64,000 bases of DNA from the NCBI RefSeq assembly GCF_000349325.1, contig NC_020504.1, positions 2,080,053 through 2,144,052 of the forward strand. The letters are read 5' to 3'. The notes beneath the pieces were generated by a model. It was not told where the DNA came from. It was given only the letters and a program-made list of their open reading frames with translations, and made no database searches. Position numbers and translations under genes: made by a program. Within the stretch, counting starts at the first letter, position 1, and every line of letters starts with the position of its first letter. Below are positions 1 through 8,339 of the stretch, in pieces. This stretch comes from Streptomyces davaonensis JCM 4913. GTDB taxonomy: Bacteria > Actinomycetota > Actinomycetes > Streptomycetales > Streptomycetaceae.

Positions 1-1426
1 AGTTGCCGAGGTGGATGCGGCGGTCGTAGCGGCCGCCGTCGACGAAGGTGTCCACGCTGGTCGTGGCGCCGGGTCCGGTGGGCCGGGCGCTGCCGCCCCA
101 GCCGTTCCTGGAGGTGTCGATCAGCATGCCGATGCCCGAGTTGAAGCCGACCGAGACCAGCTGGTTGCGGAAGGCCTGGGCGTACGACTGCTCGTCCACG
201 TAGCGGTTCCAGTCCACCCACTTCGACTGGCGGACGGAGGTGCCGTTGACCGTGGAGTCGATCGTGAAGTGATCCTCCTTCAGGGCACCGTAGTTGGCCG
301 TGTTGGTGATGAAGCCGTGCACGTCGTTGACCGTGGCGCCCTCGGCGGTGGCCGCCTCCTTGAAAGTGGTGGCGGAGGGACCGAAGTTGTCGTCCCAGCC
401 GATCCAGCCGTGGTGGCCGGCGTCGACGTAGTTGTAGACGTTGGGCACGTCGCCCAGCTCGCTGAGCGCGTAGCCGACGCCCTTGACGTAGTTGCCGTTG
501 GCCTTCATCACATCGCACTCGGGGGTGGCCGTCGGGCGGCTTCCGGTGTTGGTGACGAGGTTGGGCAGCGAGTCGATCTCGACGGCGGTGACGATCCGCA
601 GCCCGGCGTACTTCGGGTCCGCGAGGATCGCGGCGATCGGGTCGATGTACTCGGTCTTGTAGCGGTCGATCTCCGTCGGGCCCAGCTCGCCGTTGGAGGC
701 GAGGGCGGAGCAGTCGCGGCCGGGCAGGTTGTAGATGACCAGCTGGACGACGAGTTCGCCGCTGCCCTTCTGGGTCAGCGCCTCGTCGAGGTGGTCGCGC
801 AGGCCCATGCCGCCGTTGACGCCGTTGATGGCGGCGATCCGGTCCAGCCACACACCGGTCGGCTGGTTGGAGACGCGGCTGCCGCCCGGCTCGGCGGCGG
901 CATTCGCGGCCCACTCGGGGTTCACATAGACCTTGGCCCCGGAGTACGGGTTGTCCACGCGGTTGCCCGGCTGCGGATCGGGATCGGGGTCCGGGTCGGT
1001 GCCGCCGTCGTCGACGTTGCAGGTGACGCCGTCCAGCGTGAAGGTGCCCGGGATCGCGTTGGTGCCGCTGTAGGAGGCGTTGAAGCCGAAGCTCACCGAA
1101 CCTCCGGTGCCCAGGCTGCCGTTGTAGCTCTCGTTGGCGGCGGTGACGGCCGTACCGCTCTGGGTGATCTTCGCGTTCCAGCCGTTGGTGACCTGCTGGT
1201 TACCGGCGTACGACCACTTCACCGCCCAACTGCTCTTGGCGGCACCGTTGTTGGTGACGGTGACGGAGGCAGTGAAGCCGGAGCCCCAGTCGTTCGTCTT
1301 GTAGTCGACGGTGCAGGGCACCGCGGCGGTGCCGACGTCGTCGGCGGGCACGGCGGCGAGCGATGTCCCGGAGGCCCCGGCGACCAGCGCCAGGGCAGCG
1401 AGCATCGCGGTTCTGGTACGACTCAT
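1..1426 (-). CDS. GH6 exocellulase (cellobiohydrolase) with N-terminal CBM2, 3' end outside window
   Basis: Secreted cellulase that should release cellobiose from cellulose chain ends. The ATG at 1426 opens a signal peptide (about residues 1-24), then a CBM2 cellulose-binding module (about 38-140, first Cys 38), a TDPDPDPDPQPG linker, and a GH6 domain running off the left edge. Both GH6 signatures are present: V-I-Y-N-L-P-G-R-D-C with Asp238, and V-E-I-D-S-L-P-N with the predicted acid Asp285. The EID form, rather than EPD, is the one I associate with Cel6B-type exocellulases. It is divergent from the GH48 gene, with a CebR-like box about 155 bases upstream of the start. Only the C-terminus is missing, because of the window edge; nothing suggests a broken gene. 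Confidence 0.93.
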   Translation of the reverse strand, partial: MSRTRTAMLAALALVAGASGTSLAAVPADDVGTAAVPCTVDYKTNDWGSGFTASVTVTNNGAAKSSWAVKWSYAGNQQVTNGWNAKITQSGTAVTAANESYNGSLGTGGSVSFGFNASYSGTNAIPGTFTLDGVTCNVDDGGTDPDPDPDPQPGNRVDNPYSGAKVYVNPEWAANAAAEPGGSRVSNQPTGVWLDRIAAINGVNGGMGLRDHLDEALTQKGSGELVVQLVIYNLPGRDCSALASNGELGPTEIDRYKTEYIDPIAAILADPKYAGLRIVTAVEIDSLPNLVTNTGSRPTATPECDVMKANGNYVKGVGYALSELGDVPNVYNYVDAGHHGWIGWDDNFGPSATTFKEAATAEGATVNDVHGFITNTANYGALKEDHFTIDSTVNGTSVRQSKWVDWNRYVDEQSYAQAFRNQLVSVGFNSGIGMLIDTSRNGWGGSARPTGPGATTSVDTFVDGGRYDRRIHLGN

Positions 1427-1579
1427 GAGTGCGGGTGTCCTTCGTGTCGAAGCGGGGTTTCGAAACGGAGAGGAGTTGCCCGAAGGCCGCCCGGCGACGG
1501 CTAAAAGTACTGAACGCGGGGGGTGGCGCATTGAGCGACTCCTTGCAGATCAGCGCGCCGTGACGGACGCGTCGACTGA

Positions 1580-1593
1580 TGGAACCGCTCCCA
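1580..1593. promoter_or_regulatory. Imperfect CebR operator on the GH6 side
   Basis: TGGAACCGCTCCCA matches the 14-base CebR palindrome TGGGAGCGCTCCCA at 12 of 14 positions. It lies just inside the minus-strand TTGACA at 1598-1603, so a bound repressor would cover the GH6 promoter. CebR is the LacI-family cello-oligosaccharide-responsive repressor of Streptomyces. Confidence 0.7.
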
Positions 1594-1693
1594 CTGGTGT
1601 CAACGAAGTTAGCGCCAAGTGACGGTAAAGGACAGGGGAGTTGCCGACTTTTATTAATCGCACGCATCGAATCTTTTCGACTCTTCAAGCCCC

Positions 1694-1735
1694 TTGACCC
1701 CTCGCACCCCCCTCCCCACTATGGGAGCGCTCCCA
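1694..1735 (+). promoter_or_regulatory. GH48 promoter with perfect CebR operator
   Basis: A -35 TTGACC (1694-1699), a 17-base spacer and a -10 CACTAT (1717-1722) run directly into TGGGAGCGCTCCCA (1722-1735), the exact CebR consensus. A repressor bound here would block initiation; release by cellobiose or cellotriose is the established mode of CebR. The promoter hexamers are my reading, while the operator match is exact. Confidence 0.88.
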
Positions 1736-1781
1736 CTGGTTCAAGCCTTGACTTCTCCGAGCCGCGAGGAGGAACCAGCAC

Positions 1782-4700
1782 ATGCATCCCCCACCCCGTA
1801 AGCCAAGAGCGGTACGGCGCGCGTGGACCGCCGTCGTGGCCGCTCTGGCGCTTCCCTTCACGATGCTCGCGACGGGCACGACGCCCGCGCAGGCGGCGCC
1901 GCTTCAGTGCAGCGTCGATTACAAGACGAACGACTGGGGCTCCGGCTTCACCACCGACGTGACCATCACCAACCGTGGCACCGACGTGATCGACGGCTGG
2001 ACCCTGACCTACGCCTACACGGGCAACCAGAGGCTCAGCAACGGCTGGAACGGCACCTGGTCGCAGTCCGGCCAGAACATCACCGTGCAGAACGCCTCCT
2101 ACAACGGGCGAATCGCCGCGGGCGCCGCGGTCTCCACCGGGGCGCAGTTCAGCTACAGCGGCACCAACGCAGCCCCGACCTCGTTCGCGATCAACGGCAC
2201 CACCTGCACCGGCGCCCATCAGCCCCCGATCACGGTGCTGACCAGCCCGGCCGCGGGCGCGGTCTACTCGCAAGGGGACGCGGTGCCGCTCGCGGCCACC
2301 GCGGCGGCCGCCGACAACGCCACCATCAGCAAGGTCGAGTTCTACGACGACACCACGCTGCTGGGCACGGACACGAGCGCCCCCTACTCGCTCTCCGTCT
2401 CCAGCTTGACCGTGGGCAGTCATTCCTTGCTGGCGAAGGCGTACGACAGCCTCGGCGCGTCCGCGGAGTCCACGCCGGTCGGCATCACGGTCGCCTCGGG
2501 TCCCGCCGTGGTGGCCTCGACGACCCAACTGGCCGTGCAGCAGGGCGAGACAGGCACGTACGACATCAAGCTGTCGACCCAGCCGTCCTCCAATGTCACC
2601 GTCACCACCGCCCGCGCGAGCGGGAACACGGGTCTGTCGGTGACCGGCGGGGCTTCGCTCACCTTCACCCCGTCGAACTGGAACACCACGCAGCGCGTGA
2701 CCATCACCGCCGACTCCTCGGGGACCGGCGCGGCGACCTTCGAGTCGACCGCGAACGGCCACGCGAAGGCCGCGGTGACCGTCACCCAGGTCGAGGCGTC
2801 GGGTGAGTACGACGCCCGCTTCCTGGAGCTGTACGGGAAGATCACCAACCCGGCGAACGGCTACTTCTCCCCCGAGGGCATCCCGTACCACTCGGTGGAG
2901 ACGCTGATCGTGGAGGCTCCGGACCACGGCCACGAGACCACGTCGGAGGCGTACAGCTATCTGCTGTGGCTCCAGGCCATGTACGGCAAGGTCACGGGCG
3001 ACTGGACCAAGTTCAACGGCGCCTGGGAGATCATGGAGAAGTACATGATCCCCACCCACGCCGACCAGCCGACCAACTCCTTCTACAACGCCTCGAAGCC
3101 GGCGACCTACGCGCCCGAGCTGGACACTCCGAACGAGTACCCGGCCAGGCTCGACACCGGTGTCTCGGTCGGCCCGGACCCGATCGCGGCCGAGCTGAAG
3201 AGCGCGTACGGCACGGACGACGTGTACGGCATGCACTGGCTCCAGGACGTGGACAACGTCTACGGCTACGGCAACTCGCCCGGCAAGTGCGAGGCGGGCC
3301 CGTCGGACACCGGTCCGTCGTACATCAACACCTTCCAGCGCGGCGCGCAGGAGTCGGTGTGGGAGACGGTGCCGCAGCCGACGTGCGACGCCTTCAAGTA
3401 CGGCGGCACGAACGGGTATCTGGATCTGTTCACCGGTGACTCCTCCTACGCCAAGCAGTGGAAGTTCACCAACGCCCCGGACGCCGACGCGCGTGCGGTG
3501 CAGGCCGCCTACTGGGCTGACAAGTGGGCCGACGCGCAGGGCAAGGGCGGCGACATCTCCGCGACCGTCGCCAAGGCCGCGAAGATGGGCGACTATCTGC
3601 GCTACGCCATGTACGACAAGTACTTCAAGAAGGTGGGCAACTGCGTCGGTCCGTCGGCCTGCCCGGCCGGTACCGGCAAGGACTCCTCGTTCTACCTGCT
3701 CTCCTGGTATTACGCCTGGGGCGGGGCCACCGACACCTCGGCGGGCTGGGCCTGGCGCATCGGCTCCAGCCACGCACACGGCGGCTACCAGAACCCGATG
3801 GCCGCGTACGCGCTGGCCAACTACGCCGACCTGAAGCCGAAGTCGGCGACGGGACAGGCGGACTGGGCCAAGTCCCTGGAGCGGCAGATCGAGTTCTACC
3901 GCTGGCTCCAGTCCAGCGAGGGCGCGATCGCGGGCGGGGCGACCAACAGCTGGGCGGGCCGTTACGCGACCCCGCCGGCCGGCAAGTCGACCTTCTACGG
4001 CATGTACTACGACGAGAAGCCCGTCTACCACGACCCGCCGTCCAACCAGTGGTTCGGCTTCCAGGCGTGGTCGATGGAGCGGGTGGCCGAGTACTACCAG
4101 CAGACGGGGAACGCCGCCGCAAAGACGGTCCTCGACAAGTGGGTCGACTGGGCGCTGGAGCACACCACGATCAACCCGGACGGCACGTATCAGATCCCGT
4201 CGACGCTCCAGTGGTCGGGCCAGCCCGACACCTGGAACGCCACGAGCCCCGGCTCGAACGCGGGCCTGCACGTCACCGTCGCCGACTACACCAACGACGT
4301 CGGTGTGGCGGCCGCGTACGCCAAGACCCTGACGTACTACGCCGACCGCTCCGGTGACACCGAGGCGGCGACGACGGCGAAGGCGCTGCTGGACGGCATG
4401 TGGGACAACCACCAGGACGCCCTCGGCATCGCCGTCCCGGAGAACCGCGCCGACTACAACCGCTTCGACGACTCGGTCTACGTCCCCAGTGGCTGGACCG
4501 GGACGATGCCGAACGGGGACGCGATCAACGCGTCGTCCACGTTCGAGTCGATCCGTTCCTTCTACGAGGACGACCCCGCGTGGTCGAAGATCGAGTCGTA
4601 CTTGGCGGGCGGAGCGGTGCCTTCGTTCACGTACCACCGGTTCTGGGCCCAGGCGGACATCGCCCTGGCCATGGGTTCGTACGCGGAGCTGCTCGAATAG
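1782..4700 (+). CDS. GH48 reducing-end-acting cellulase with CBM2 and Ig-like modules
   Basis: Secreted processive cellulase of 972 residues. The signal peptide ends near AQA-A (residues 37-39). CBM2 spans about 42-143, a bacterial Ig-like module about 148-238, a second beta-rich linker module of uncertain family about 240-338, and GH48 about 342-972. The GH48 motif [14 protein letters not shown] is present; by alignment with CelF (Glu44/Glu55), Glu378 and Glu389 are the catalytic carboxylates. ATG at 1782 follows GAGGAGG. Family members are usually the main cellulosomal or free-enzyme partner of GH6 exocellulases, which matches the divergent neighbour. Two hairpins follow the stop. Confidence 0.96.
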   Translation: MHPPPRKPRAVRRAWTAVVAALALPFTMLATGTTPAQAAPLQCSVDYKTNDWGSGFTTDVTITNRGTDVIDGWTLTYAYTGNQRLSNGWNGTWSQSGQNITVQNASYNGRIAAGAAVSTGAQFSYSGTNAAPTSFAINGTTCTGAHQPPITVLTSPAAGAVYSQGDAVPLAATAAAADNATISKVEFYDDTTLLGTDTSAPYSLSVSSLTVGSHSLLAKAYDSLGASAESTPVGITVASGPAVVASTTQLAVQQGETGTYDIKLSTQPSSNVTVTTARASGNTGLSVTGGASLTFTPSNWNTTQRVTITADSSGTGAATFESTANGHAKAAVTVTQVEASGEYDARFLELYGKITNPANGYFSPEGIPYHSVETLIVEAPDHGHETTSEAYSYLLWLQAMYGKVTGDWTKFNGAWEIMEKYMIPTHADQPTNSFYNASKPATYAPELDTPNEYPARLDTGVSVGPDPIAAELKSAYGTDDVYGMHWLQDVDNVYGYGNSPGKCEAGPSDTGPSYINTFQRGAQESVWETVPQPTCDAFKYGGTNGYLDLFTGDSSYAKQWKFTNAPDADARAVQAAYWADKWADAQGKGGDISATVAKAAKMGDYLRYAMYDKYFKKVGNCVGPSACPAGTGKDSSFYLLSWYYAWGGATDTSAGWAWRIGSSHAHGGYQNPMAAYALANYADLKPKSATGQADWAKSLERQIEFYRWLQSSEGAIAGGATNSWAGRYATPPAGKSTFYGMYYDEKPVYHDPPSNQWFGFQAWSMERVAEYYQQTGNAAAKTVLDKWVDWALEHTTINPDGTYQIPSTLQWSGQPDTWNATSPGSNAGLHVTVADYTNDVGVAAAYAKTLTYYADRSGDTEAATTAKALLDGMWDNHQDALGIAVPENRADYNRFDDSVYVPSGWTGTMPNGDAINASSTFESIRSFYEDDPAWSKIESYLAGGAVPSFTYHRFWAQADIALAMGSYAELLE

Positions 4701-4744
4701 CCCCCGCCGGGCGCTCAACAGCGCCTGAAGAGCTCCGCGCACAT

Positions 4745-4810
4745 GGCCTCGTCACCTGACGGCGAGGCCGGACAGCCGGGCGGTCCCCTCCCGCACGGGG
4801 GGCCGCCCGG
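4745..4810 (+). terminator. Tandem hairpins after the GH48 gene
   Basis: Two stem-loops follow the stop: GGCCTCG/CGAGGCC (4745-4751 with 4763-4769) and the stronger CCGGGCGG/CCGCCCGG (4776-4783 with 4803-4810), whose loop can add CCCC/GGGG pairs. There is no T-tract, as is common for Streptomyces terminators. Confidence 0.7.
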
Positions 4811-4826
4811 CATATCTCGCCCCATT

Positions 4827-4842
4827 GAGAAAGCGCTTGCCA
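4827..4842. promoter_or_regulatory. Possible LacI-family operator before the GH74 gene
   Basis: GAGAAAGCGCTTGCCA is centred on the palindrome AAGCGCTT (4831-4838), the A-n-C-G-n-T core typical of LacI-family sites. It is not a CebR box. It lies about 50 bases before the chosen start. The outer bases are not symmetric, so this is tentative. Confidence 0.35.
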
Positions 4843-4890
4843 TTGTCAGCTCCACCTCTTTGTCCTCCCACCCCCCGGAAAGGACTCCCC

Positions 4891-7545
4891 GTGCGAAGAA
4901 CCCGCATCCTCACGGCCGTCCTGGCGCTGGCGGCCGGGCTGCTCGCGGGCACGCCGCCCGCGCTGGCGGCCGAGCCCGACGAGTCGCCGGTGTCGATCGC
5001 CGCCGACACCTATACCTGGAAGAACGCCCGGATCGACGGCGGTGGATTCGTCCCCGGCATCGTGTTCAACCGCACCGAGAAGAATCTCGCCTACGCCCGC
5101 ACCGACATCGGCGGCGCCTACCGCTGGGTGGAGTCGTCGAAGACCTGGACGCCGCTGCTGGACTCGGTGGGCTGGGACGACTGGGGCCACACCGGAGTCG
5201 TCAGCCTCGCCTCCGACTCCGTCGACCCGGACAAGGTGTACGCGGCGGTCGGCACGTACACCAACAGCTGGGACCCGGGCAACGGCGCGGTCCTGCGCTC
5301 CGCCGACCGGGGCGCCAGCTGGCAGAAGGCGAACCTGCCGTTCAAGCTGGGCGGCAACATGCCCGGCCGGGGCATGGGCGAGCGCCTGGCGGTCGACCCG
5401 AACCGCAACAGCGTGCTGTACCTGGGCGCGCCGAGCGGCAAGGGGCTTTGGCGGTCGACGGACTCCGGGGCGAGCTGGGCGCAGGTGGCGAACTTCCCCA
5501 ACGTCGGCAACTACGTCCAGGATCCGAGCGACACCAGTGGCTACGCCTCCGACAACCAGGGCATCGTCTGGGTCACCTTCGACGAGTCCACCGGCACCTC
5601 GGGCAACGCCACGCGGACGATCTACGTCGGGGTCGCCGACAAGGACAACGCGGTGTACCGCTCGACGGACGCGGGCGCGACGTGGAGCCGGGTCGCCGGT
5701 CAGCCCACCGGCCATCTCGCCCACAAGGGCGTCCTGGACGCGGAGAACGGCTATCTGTACCTGTCGTACAGCGACAAGGGCGGCCCCTACGACGGTGGCA
5801 AGGGCCAGTTGTGGCGGTACGCGACGGCGACGGGCGCCTGGACGGACATCAGCCCGGTGGCGGAGGCGGACACCTACTACGGGTTCAGCGGCTTGACCGT
5901 CGACCGGCAGGACCCGGGCACGGTCATGGCGACGGCCTACAGCTCCTGGTGGCCGGACACCCAGCTCTTCCGGTCCACCGACAGCGGCGCCACCTGGACC
6001 AAGGCGTGGGACTACACGTCGTACCCGAACCGCGCCAACCGCTACACCATGGACGTCTCCTCCTCGCCCTGGCTGACCTGGAACGCCAATCCGGCGCCGC
6101 CGGAGCAGACGCCCAAACTCGGCTGGATGACCGAGGCGTTGGAGATCGACCCGTTCAACTCGTCCCGCATGATGTACGGCACGGGCGCGACGATCTACGG
6201 CACCGAGAACCTCACCAACTGGGACAGCGACACCCGGTTCACCATCAAGCCGATGGTGCAGGGCCTGGAGGAGACGGCGGTCAACGACCTCGCCTCGCCG
6301 CCATCGGGGGCGCCCCTGCTCAGCGCGCTCGGTGACATCGGCGGCTTCCGGCACACGGATCTGACCAAAGTGCCGGCGATGATGTACACCCAGCCGAACT
6401 TCACCTCGACGACCAGTCTGGACTTCGCGGAGTCCAACCCGAGCACCGTCGTCCGGGTGGGCAATCTGGACTCGGGTCCGCACATCGCGTTCTCGACGGA
6501 CAACGGCGCCAACTGGTTCGCGGGGGCGGACCCTTCGGGGGTCTCCGGTGGCGGCACGGTCGCCGCGGCGGCGGACGGCAGCCGGTTCGTGTGGAGTCCG
6601 CAGGGCGCCGGGGTGCACCACACGACCGGCTTCGGCACGTCCTGGTCGGCCTCCTCCGGTATCCCGCCGGGCGCGATCGTGGAGTCCGACCGCGTCGACC
6701 CCAAGGTCTTCTACGGCTTCAAGTCCGGGAAGTTCTACGTCAGTACGGACGGCGGCGCCACCTTCACCGCCTCCGCCGCGACCGGCCTGCCGAGCGGGGA
6801 CAGCGTCCGCTTCAAGGCGCTGCCGGGCGCGAAGGGCGATGTGTGGCTGGCGGGCGGCGCGAGTGACGGCGCGTACGGGCTGTGGCACTCCACCGACGGC
6901 GGTACGAGCTTCACCAAGCTGTCGAACGTCGAGCAGGCCGACACCATCGGCTTCGGCAAGGCGGCGCCGGGGGCGTCGTACCAGACGCTCTACACCAGCG
7001 CGAAGATCGGCGGGGTGCGCGGCATCTTCCGCTCCACCGACCAGGGGGCGACCTGGACGCGGATCAACGACGATGCCCACCAGTGGGGTTGGACGGGCGC
7101 CGCGATCACCGGTGATCCGCGGGTCTACGGGCGGGTGTACGTCGCGACCAACGGCCGGGGCGTCATCTACGGCGACTCCTCCGACAGCGGCGGCACGGAT
7201 CCTGATCCCGATCCCACGCCGACCGGCGCCTGCGCGGTGACGTACCAGGTCACCAACCAGTGGCAGGGCGGCTTCCAGGCGGATGTGCAGCTCACCAACA
7301 CCGGTACGAGCGCCTGGTCCGGCTGGAACCTCGCCTGGTCCTTCCCCGACGGACAGACGATCTCCCAGATGTGGAACGCCGAGCACACGCAGTCGGGTTC
7401 CTCGGTCACGGCGAAGAACGTGGGCTGGAACGCCAATGTGGCGCCCGGCAGTTCGGTGAGCTTCGGCTTCACCGGCAACTGGACCGGCACCAACTCCGAG
7501 CCCACGGCCTTCAAGGTGGGCGACCGGTCCTGCACGGTGAGCTGA
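4891..7545 (+). CDS. GH74 xyloglucanase with C-terminal CBM2
   Basis: Secreted xyloglucan-hydrolysing enzyme of 884 residues. I chose GTG at 4891 because GGAAAGG ends 7 bases before it and translation opens directly with a signal peptide (MRRTRILTAVLALAAGLLAG, cleaved near residue 27). The in-frame ATG at 4825 would add a poor leader. The double seven-bladed propeller fold is marked by repeated S-T-D-x-G-x-T-W Asp-boxes. The two catalytic aspartates of GH74 align with Asp72 (ARTDIGGAYRW) and Asp482 (ALGDIGGFRHT). A DPDPDPTPTG linker leads to CBM2 (about 780-884). It probably opens xyloglucan coating cellulose for the neighbouring GH6 and GH48 enzymes. Confidence 0.95.
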   Translation: MRRTRILTAVLALAAGLLAGTPPALAAEPDESPVSIAADTYTWKNARIDGGGFVPGIVFNRTEKNLAYARTDIGGAYRWVESSKTWTPLLDSVGWDDWGHTGVVSLASDSVDPDKVYAAVGTYTNSWDPGNGAVLRSADRGASWQKANLPFKLGGNMPGRGMGERLAVDPNRNSVLYLGAPSGKGLWRSTDSGASWAQVANFPNVGNYVQDPSDTSGYASDNQGIVWVTFDESTGTSGNATRTIYVGVADKDNAVYRSTDAGATWSRVAGQPTGHLAHKGVLDAENGYLYLSYSDKGGPYDGGKGQLWRYATATGAWTDISPVAEADTYYGFSGLTVDRQDPGTVMATAYSSWWPDTQLFRSTDSGATWTKAWDYTSYPNRANRYTMDVSSSPWLTWNANPAPPEQTPKLGWMTEALEIDPFNSSRMMYGTGATIYGTENLTNWDSDTRFTIKPMVQGLEETAVNDLASPPSGAPLLSALGDIGGFRHTDLTKVPAMMYTQPNFTSTTSLDFAESNPSTVVRVGNLDSGPHIAFSTDNGANWFAGADPSGVSGGGTVAAAADGSRFVWSPQGAGVHHTTGFGTSWSASSGIPPGAIVESDRVDPKVFYGFKSGKFYVSTDGGATFTASAATGLPSGDSVRFKALPGAKGDVWLAGGASDGAYGLWHSTDGGTSFTKLSNVEQADTIGFGKAAPGASYQTLYTSAKIGGVRGIFRSTDQGATWTRINDDAHQWGWTGAAITGDPRVYGRVYVATNGRGVIYGDSSDSGGTDPDPDPTPTGACAVTYQVTNQWQGGFQADVQLTNTGTSAWSGWNLAWSFPDGQTISQMWNAEHTQSGSSVTAKNVGWNANVAPGSSVSFGFTGNWTGTNSEPTAFKVGDRSCTVS

Positions 7546-7550
7546 ACCCC

Positions 7551-7584
7551 GAGGGGCGCGTGCCGTTGGGTCGGCGCGCCCCTC
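7551..7584. terminator. Bidirectional hairpin between convergent genes
   Basis: GAGGGGCGCG (7551-7560) and CGCGCCCCTC (7575-7584) form a perfect 10-bp stem with a 14-base loop. It sits exactly between the GH74 stop (7545) and the last base of the convergent gene (7589), so it can serve both strands. Confidence 0.8.
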
Positions 7585-7588
7585 TTCG

Positions 7589-8257
7589 TCACTTCACGTC
7601 CCCCGCGAAGATCGACTCCTCCGACTCCCAGTCGGGCGAAACCTCGACCTGGAGGAAGATCTCCTTCTTCGGCAGCTCGCAGGCCCAGGGCACGGAGAGC
7701 GAACGGCCCGCCAGGATGCGGGTGTCGGGGAGGCCGTCGAGACCGTCGTCGTAGATTGCCTCGCCCTCCTTGCCCTCGTCGCCGTAGGCGCAGTTGACGG
7801 TCATCTGGTTGGCGTCGACCGTCGCGTCGGAGTTGTTGACCACCTTGATGGTGAACTTCACGTACGGCGTGTTCTCCGGGGCCGCGTAGTCGCTGGACAC
7901 TCCGCGACCGAACCCTGAGAGGCTGACCTCGACGTCGTTCTCGTAGGCCACGGTGTCGGTGAGGCTGTAGGCGTCGCCGCTGCCGGCCTCCTCGGCGGCG
8001 GGCTCGGATCCGGCGTCCGACTCCGCGCCGCCCTCGCCCTCGCCCTCGGCGGCCGGGGCCGTCTTGGTGACGGTGACCGTGGGCGCGGGCTTGGCCTCGC
8101 TGTCGCCGCTGACGCCGGCCGTGACGGCGGAGGCGATCACCGCGGCGACCACGGCGGCGGCCGTGGCGATCAGGGCCGTGCGCGGCCCCTTCGGCGGCGG
8201 GGGCGCGACCGGCGGCCCGTATCCGGGCATCGGCGGCGGCGTGAACTGCTGACTCAT
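7589..8257 (-). CDS. Membrane-anchored DUF4352-type protein
   Basis: A 222-residue protein of unknown function. A proline-rich cytoplasmic N-terminus (residues 1-25) is followed by one transmembrane helix (about 27-50), an acidic Glu/Gly/Ala linker (about 65-95), and an extracellular Ig-like domain (about 96-222) resembling DUF4352, with V-K-F-T-I-K-V-V-N-N-S and two cysteines. ATG at 8257 is preceded by a run of six G as ribosome site; an in-frame start further upstream is less likely because it lies in the leader hairpin. Its substrate is unknown; such domains often bind partner proteins at the cell surface. Confidence 0.72.
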   Translation of the reverse strand: MSQQFTPPPMPGYGPPVAPPPPKGPRTALIATAAAVVAAVIASAVTAGVSGDSEAKPAPTVTVTKTAPAAEGEGEGGAESDAGSEPAAEEAGSGDAYSLTDTVAYENDVEVSLSGFGRGVSSDYAAPENTPYVKFTIKVVNNSDATVDANQMTVNCAYGDEGKEGEAIYDDGLDGLPDTRILAGRSLSVPWACELPKKEIFLQVEVSPDWESEESIFAGDVK

Positions 8258-8262
8258 GATCC

Positions 8263-8302
8263 CCCCAGGGAAGTGGTGCTGAAAAGTGAATCTTCCCTGG
8301 GG
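8263..8302 (-). terminator. 11-bp hairpin between PL11 and DUF4352 genes, overlapping the latter's ribosome site
   Basis: CCCCAGGGAAG (8263-8273) and CTTCCCTGGGG (8292-8302) are perfectly complementary with an 18-base loop. On the minus strand it lies between the PL11 stop and the next start, so it can terminate the PL11 transcript. Its distal arm also contains four of the six G of the next gene's ribosome site, so attenuation of translation is the alternative. Confidence 0.65.
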
Positions 8303-8339
8303 AGTCATGAAATGTGTAGATCACGTGATGAAACTGTGC

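Larger units (their letters stand above)
1427..1781. other. Intergenic control region between divergent GH6 and GH48 genes
   Basis: This 355-base gap holds no convincing gene. It contains two CebR-type boxes (1580-1593 and 1722-1735), a plus-strand promoter candidate at 1694-1722, an AT-rich patch near 1648-1660, and a minus-strand TTGACA (complement of 1598-1603) that could be the -35 of the GH6 gene. The GH48 ribosome site GAGGAGG lies about 12 bases before its ATG. Confidence 0.7.
1272..1951. repeat. 38-bp near-identical inverted repeat in the two CBM2 coding regions
   Basis: Bases 1272-1309 (read on the minus strand, GH6 gene) and 1914-1951 (plus strand, GH48 gene) are identical over 38 bases except for one silent third-position difference. 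They encode the same start of CBM2, [13 protein letters not shown]. The two copies face each other across the shared promoter region, about 600 bases apart. Such sequence could be kept alike by gene conversion. Confidence 0.85.

Noticed and set aside
1719..4742. Open frame of about 1000 codons on the minus strand, opposite the GH48 gene
   Set aside because: It is the antisense shadow of a clear GH48 gene; composition is Arg/Val/Gly-rich with no domain. Similar long antisense frames at 4846-7386 and 60093-62597 are rejected for the same reason.
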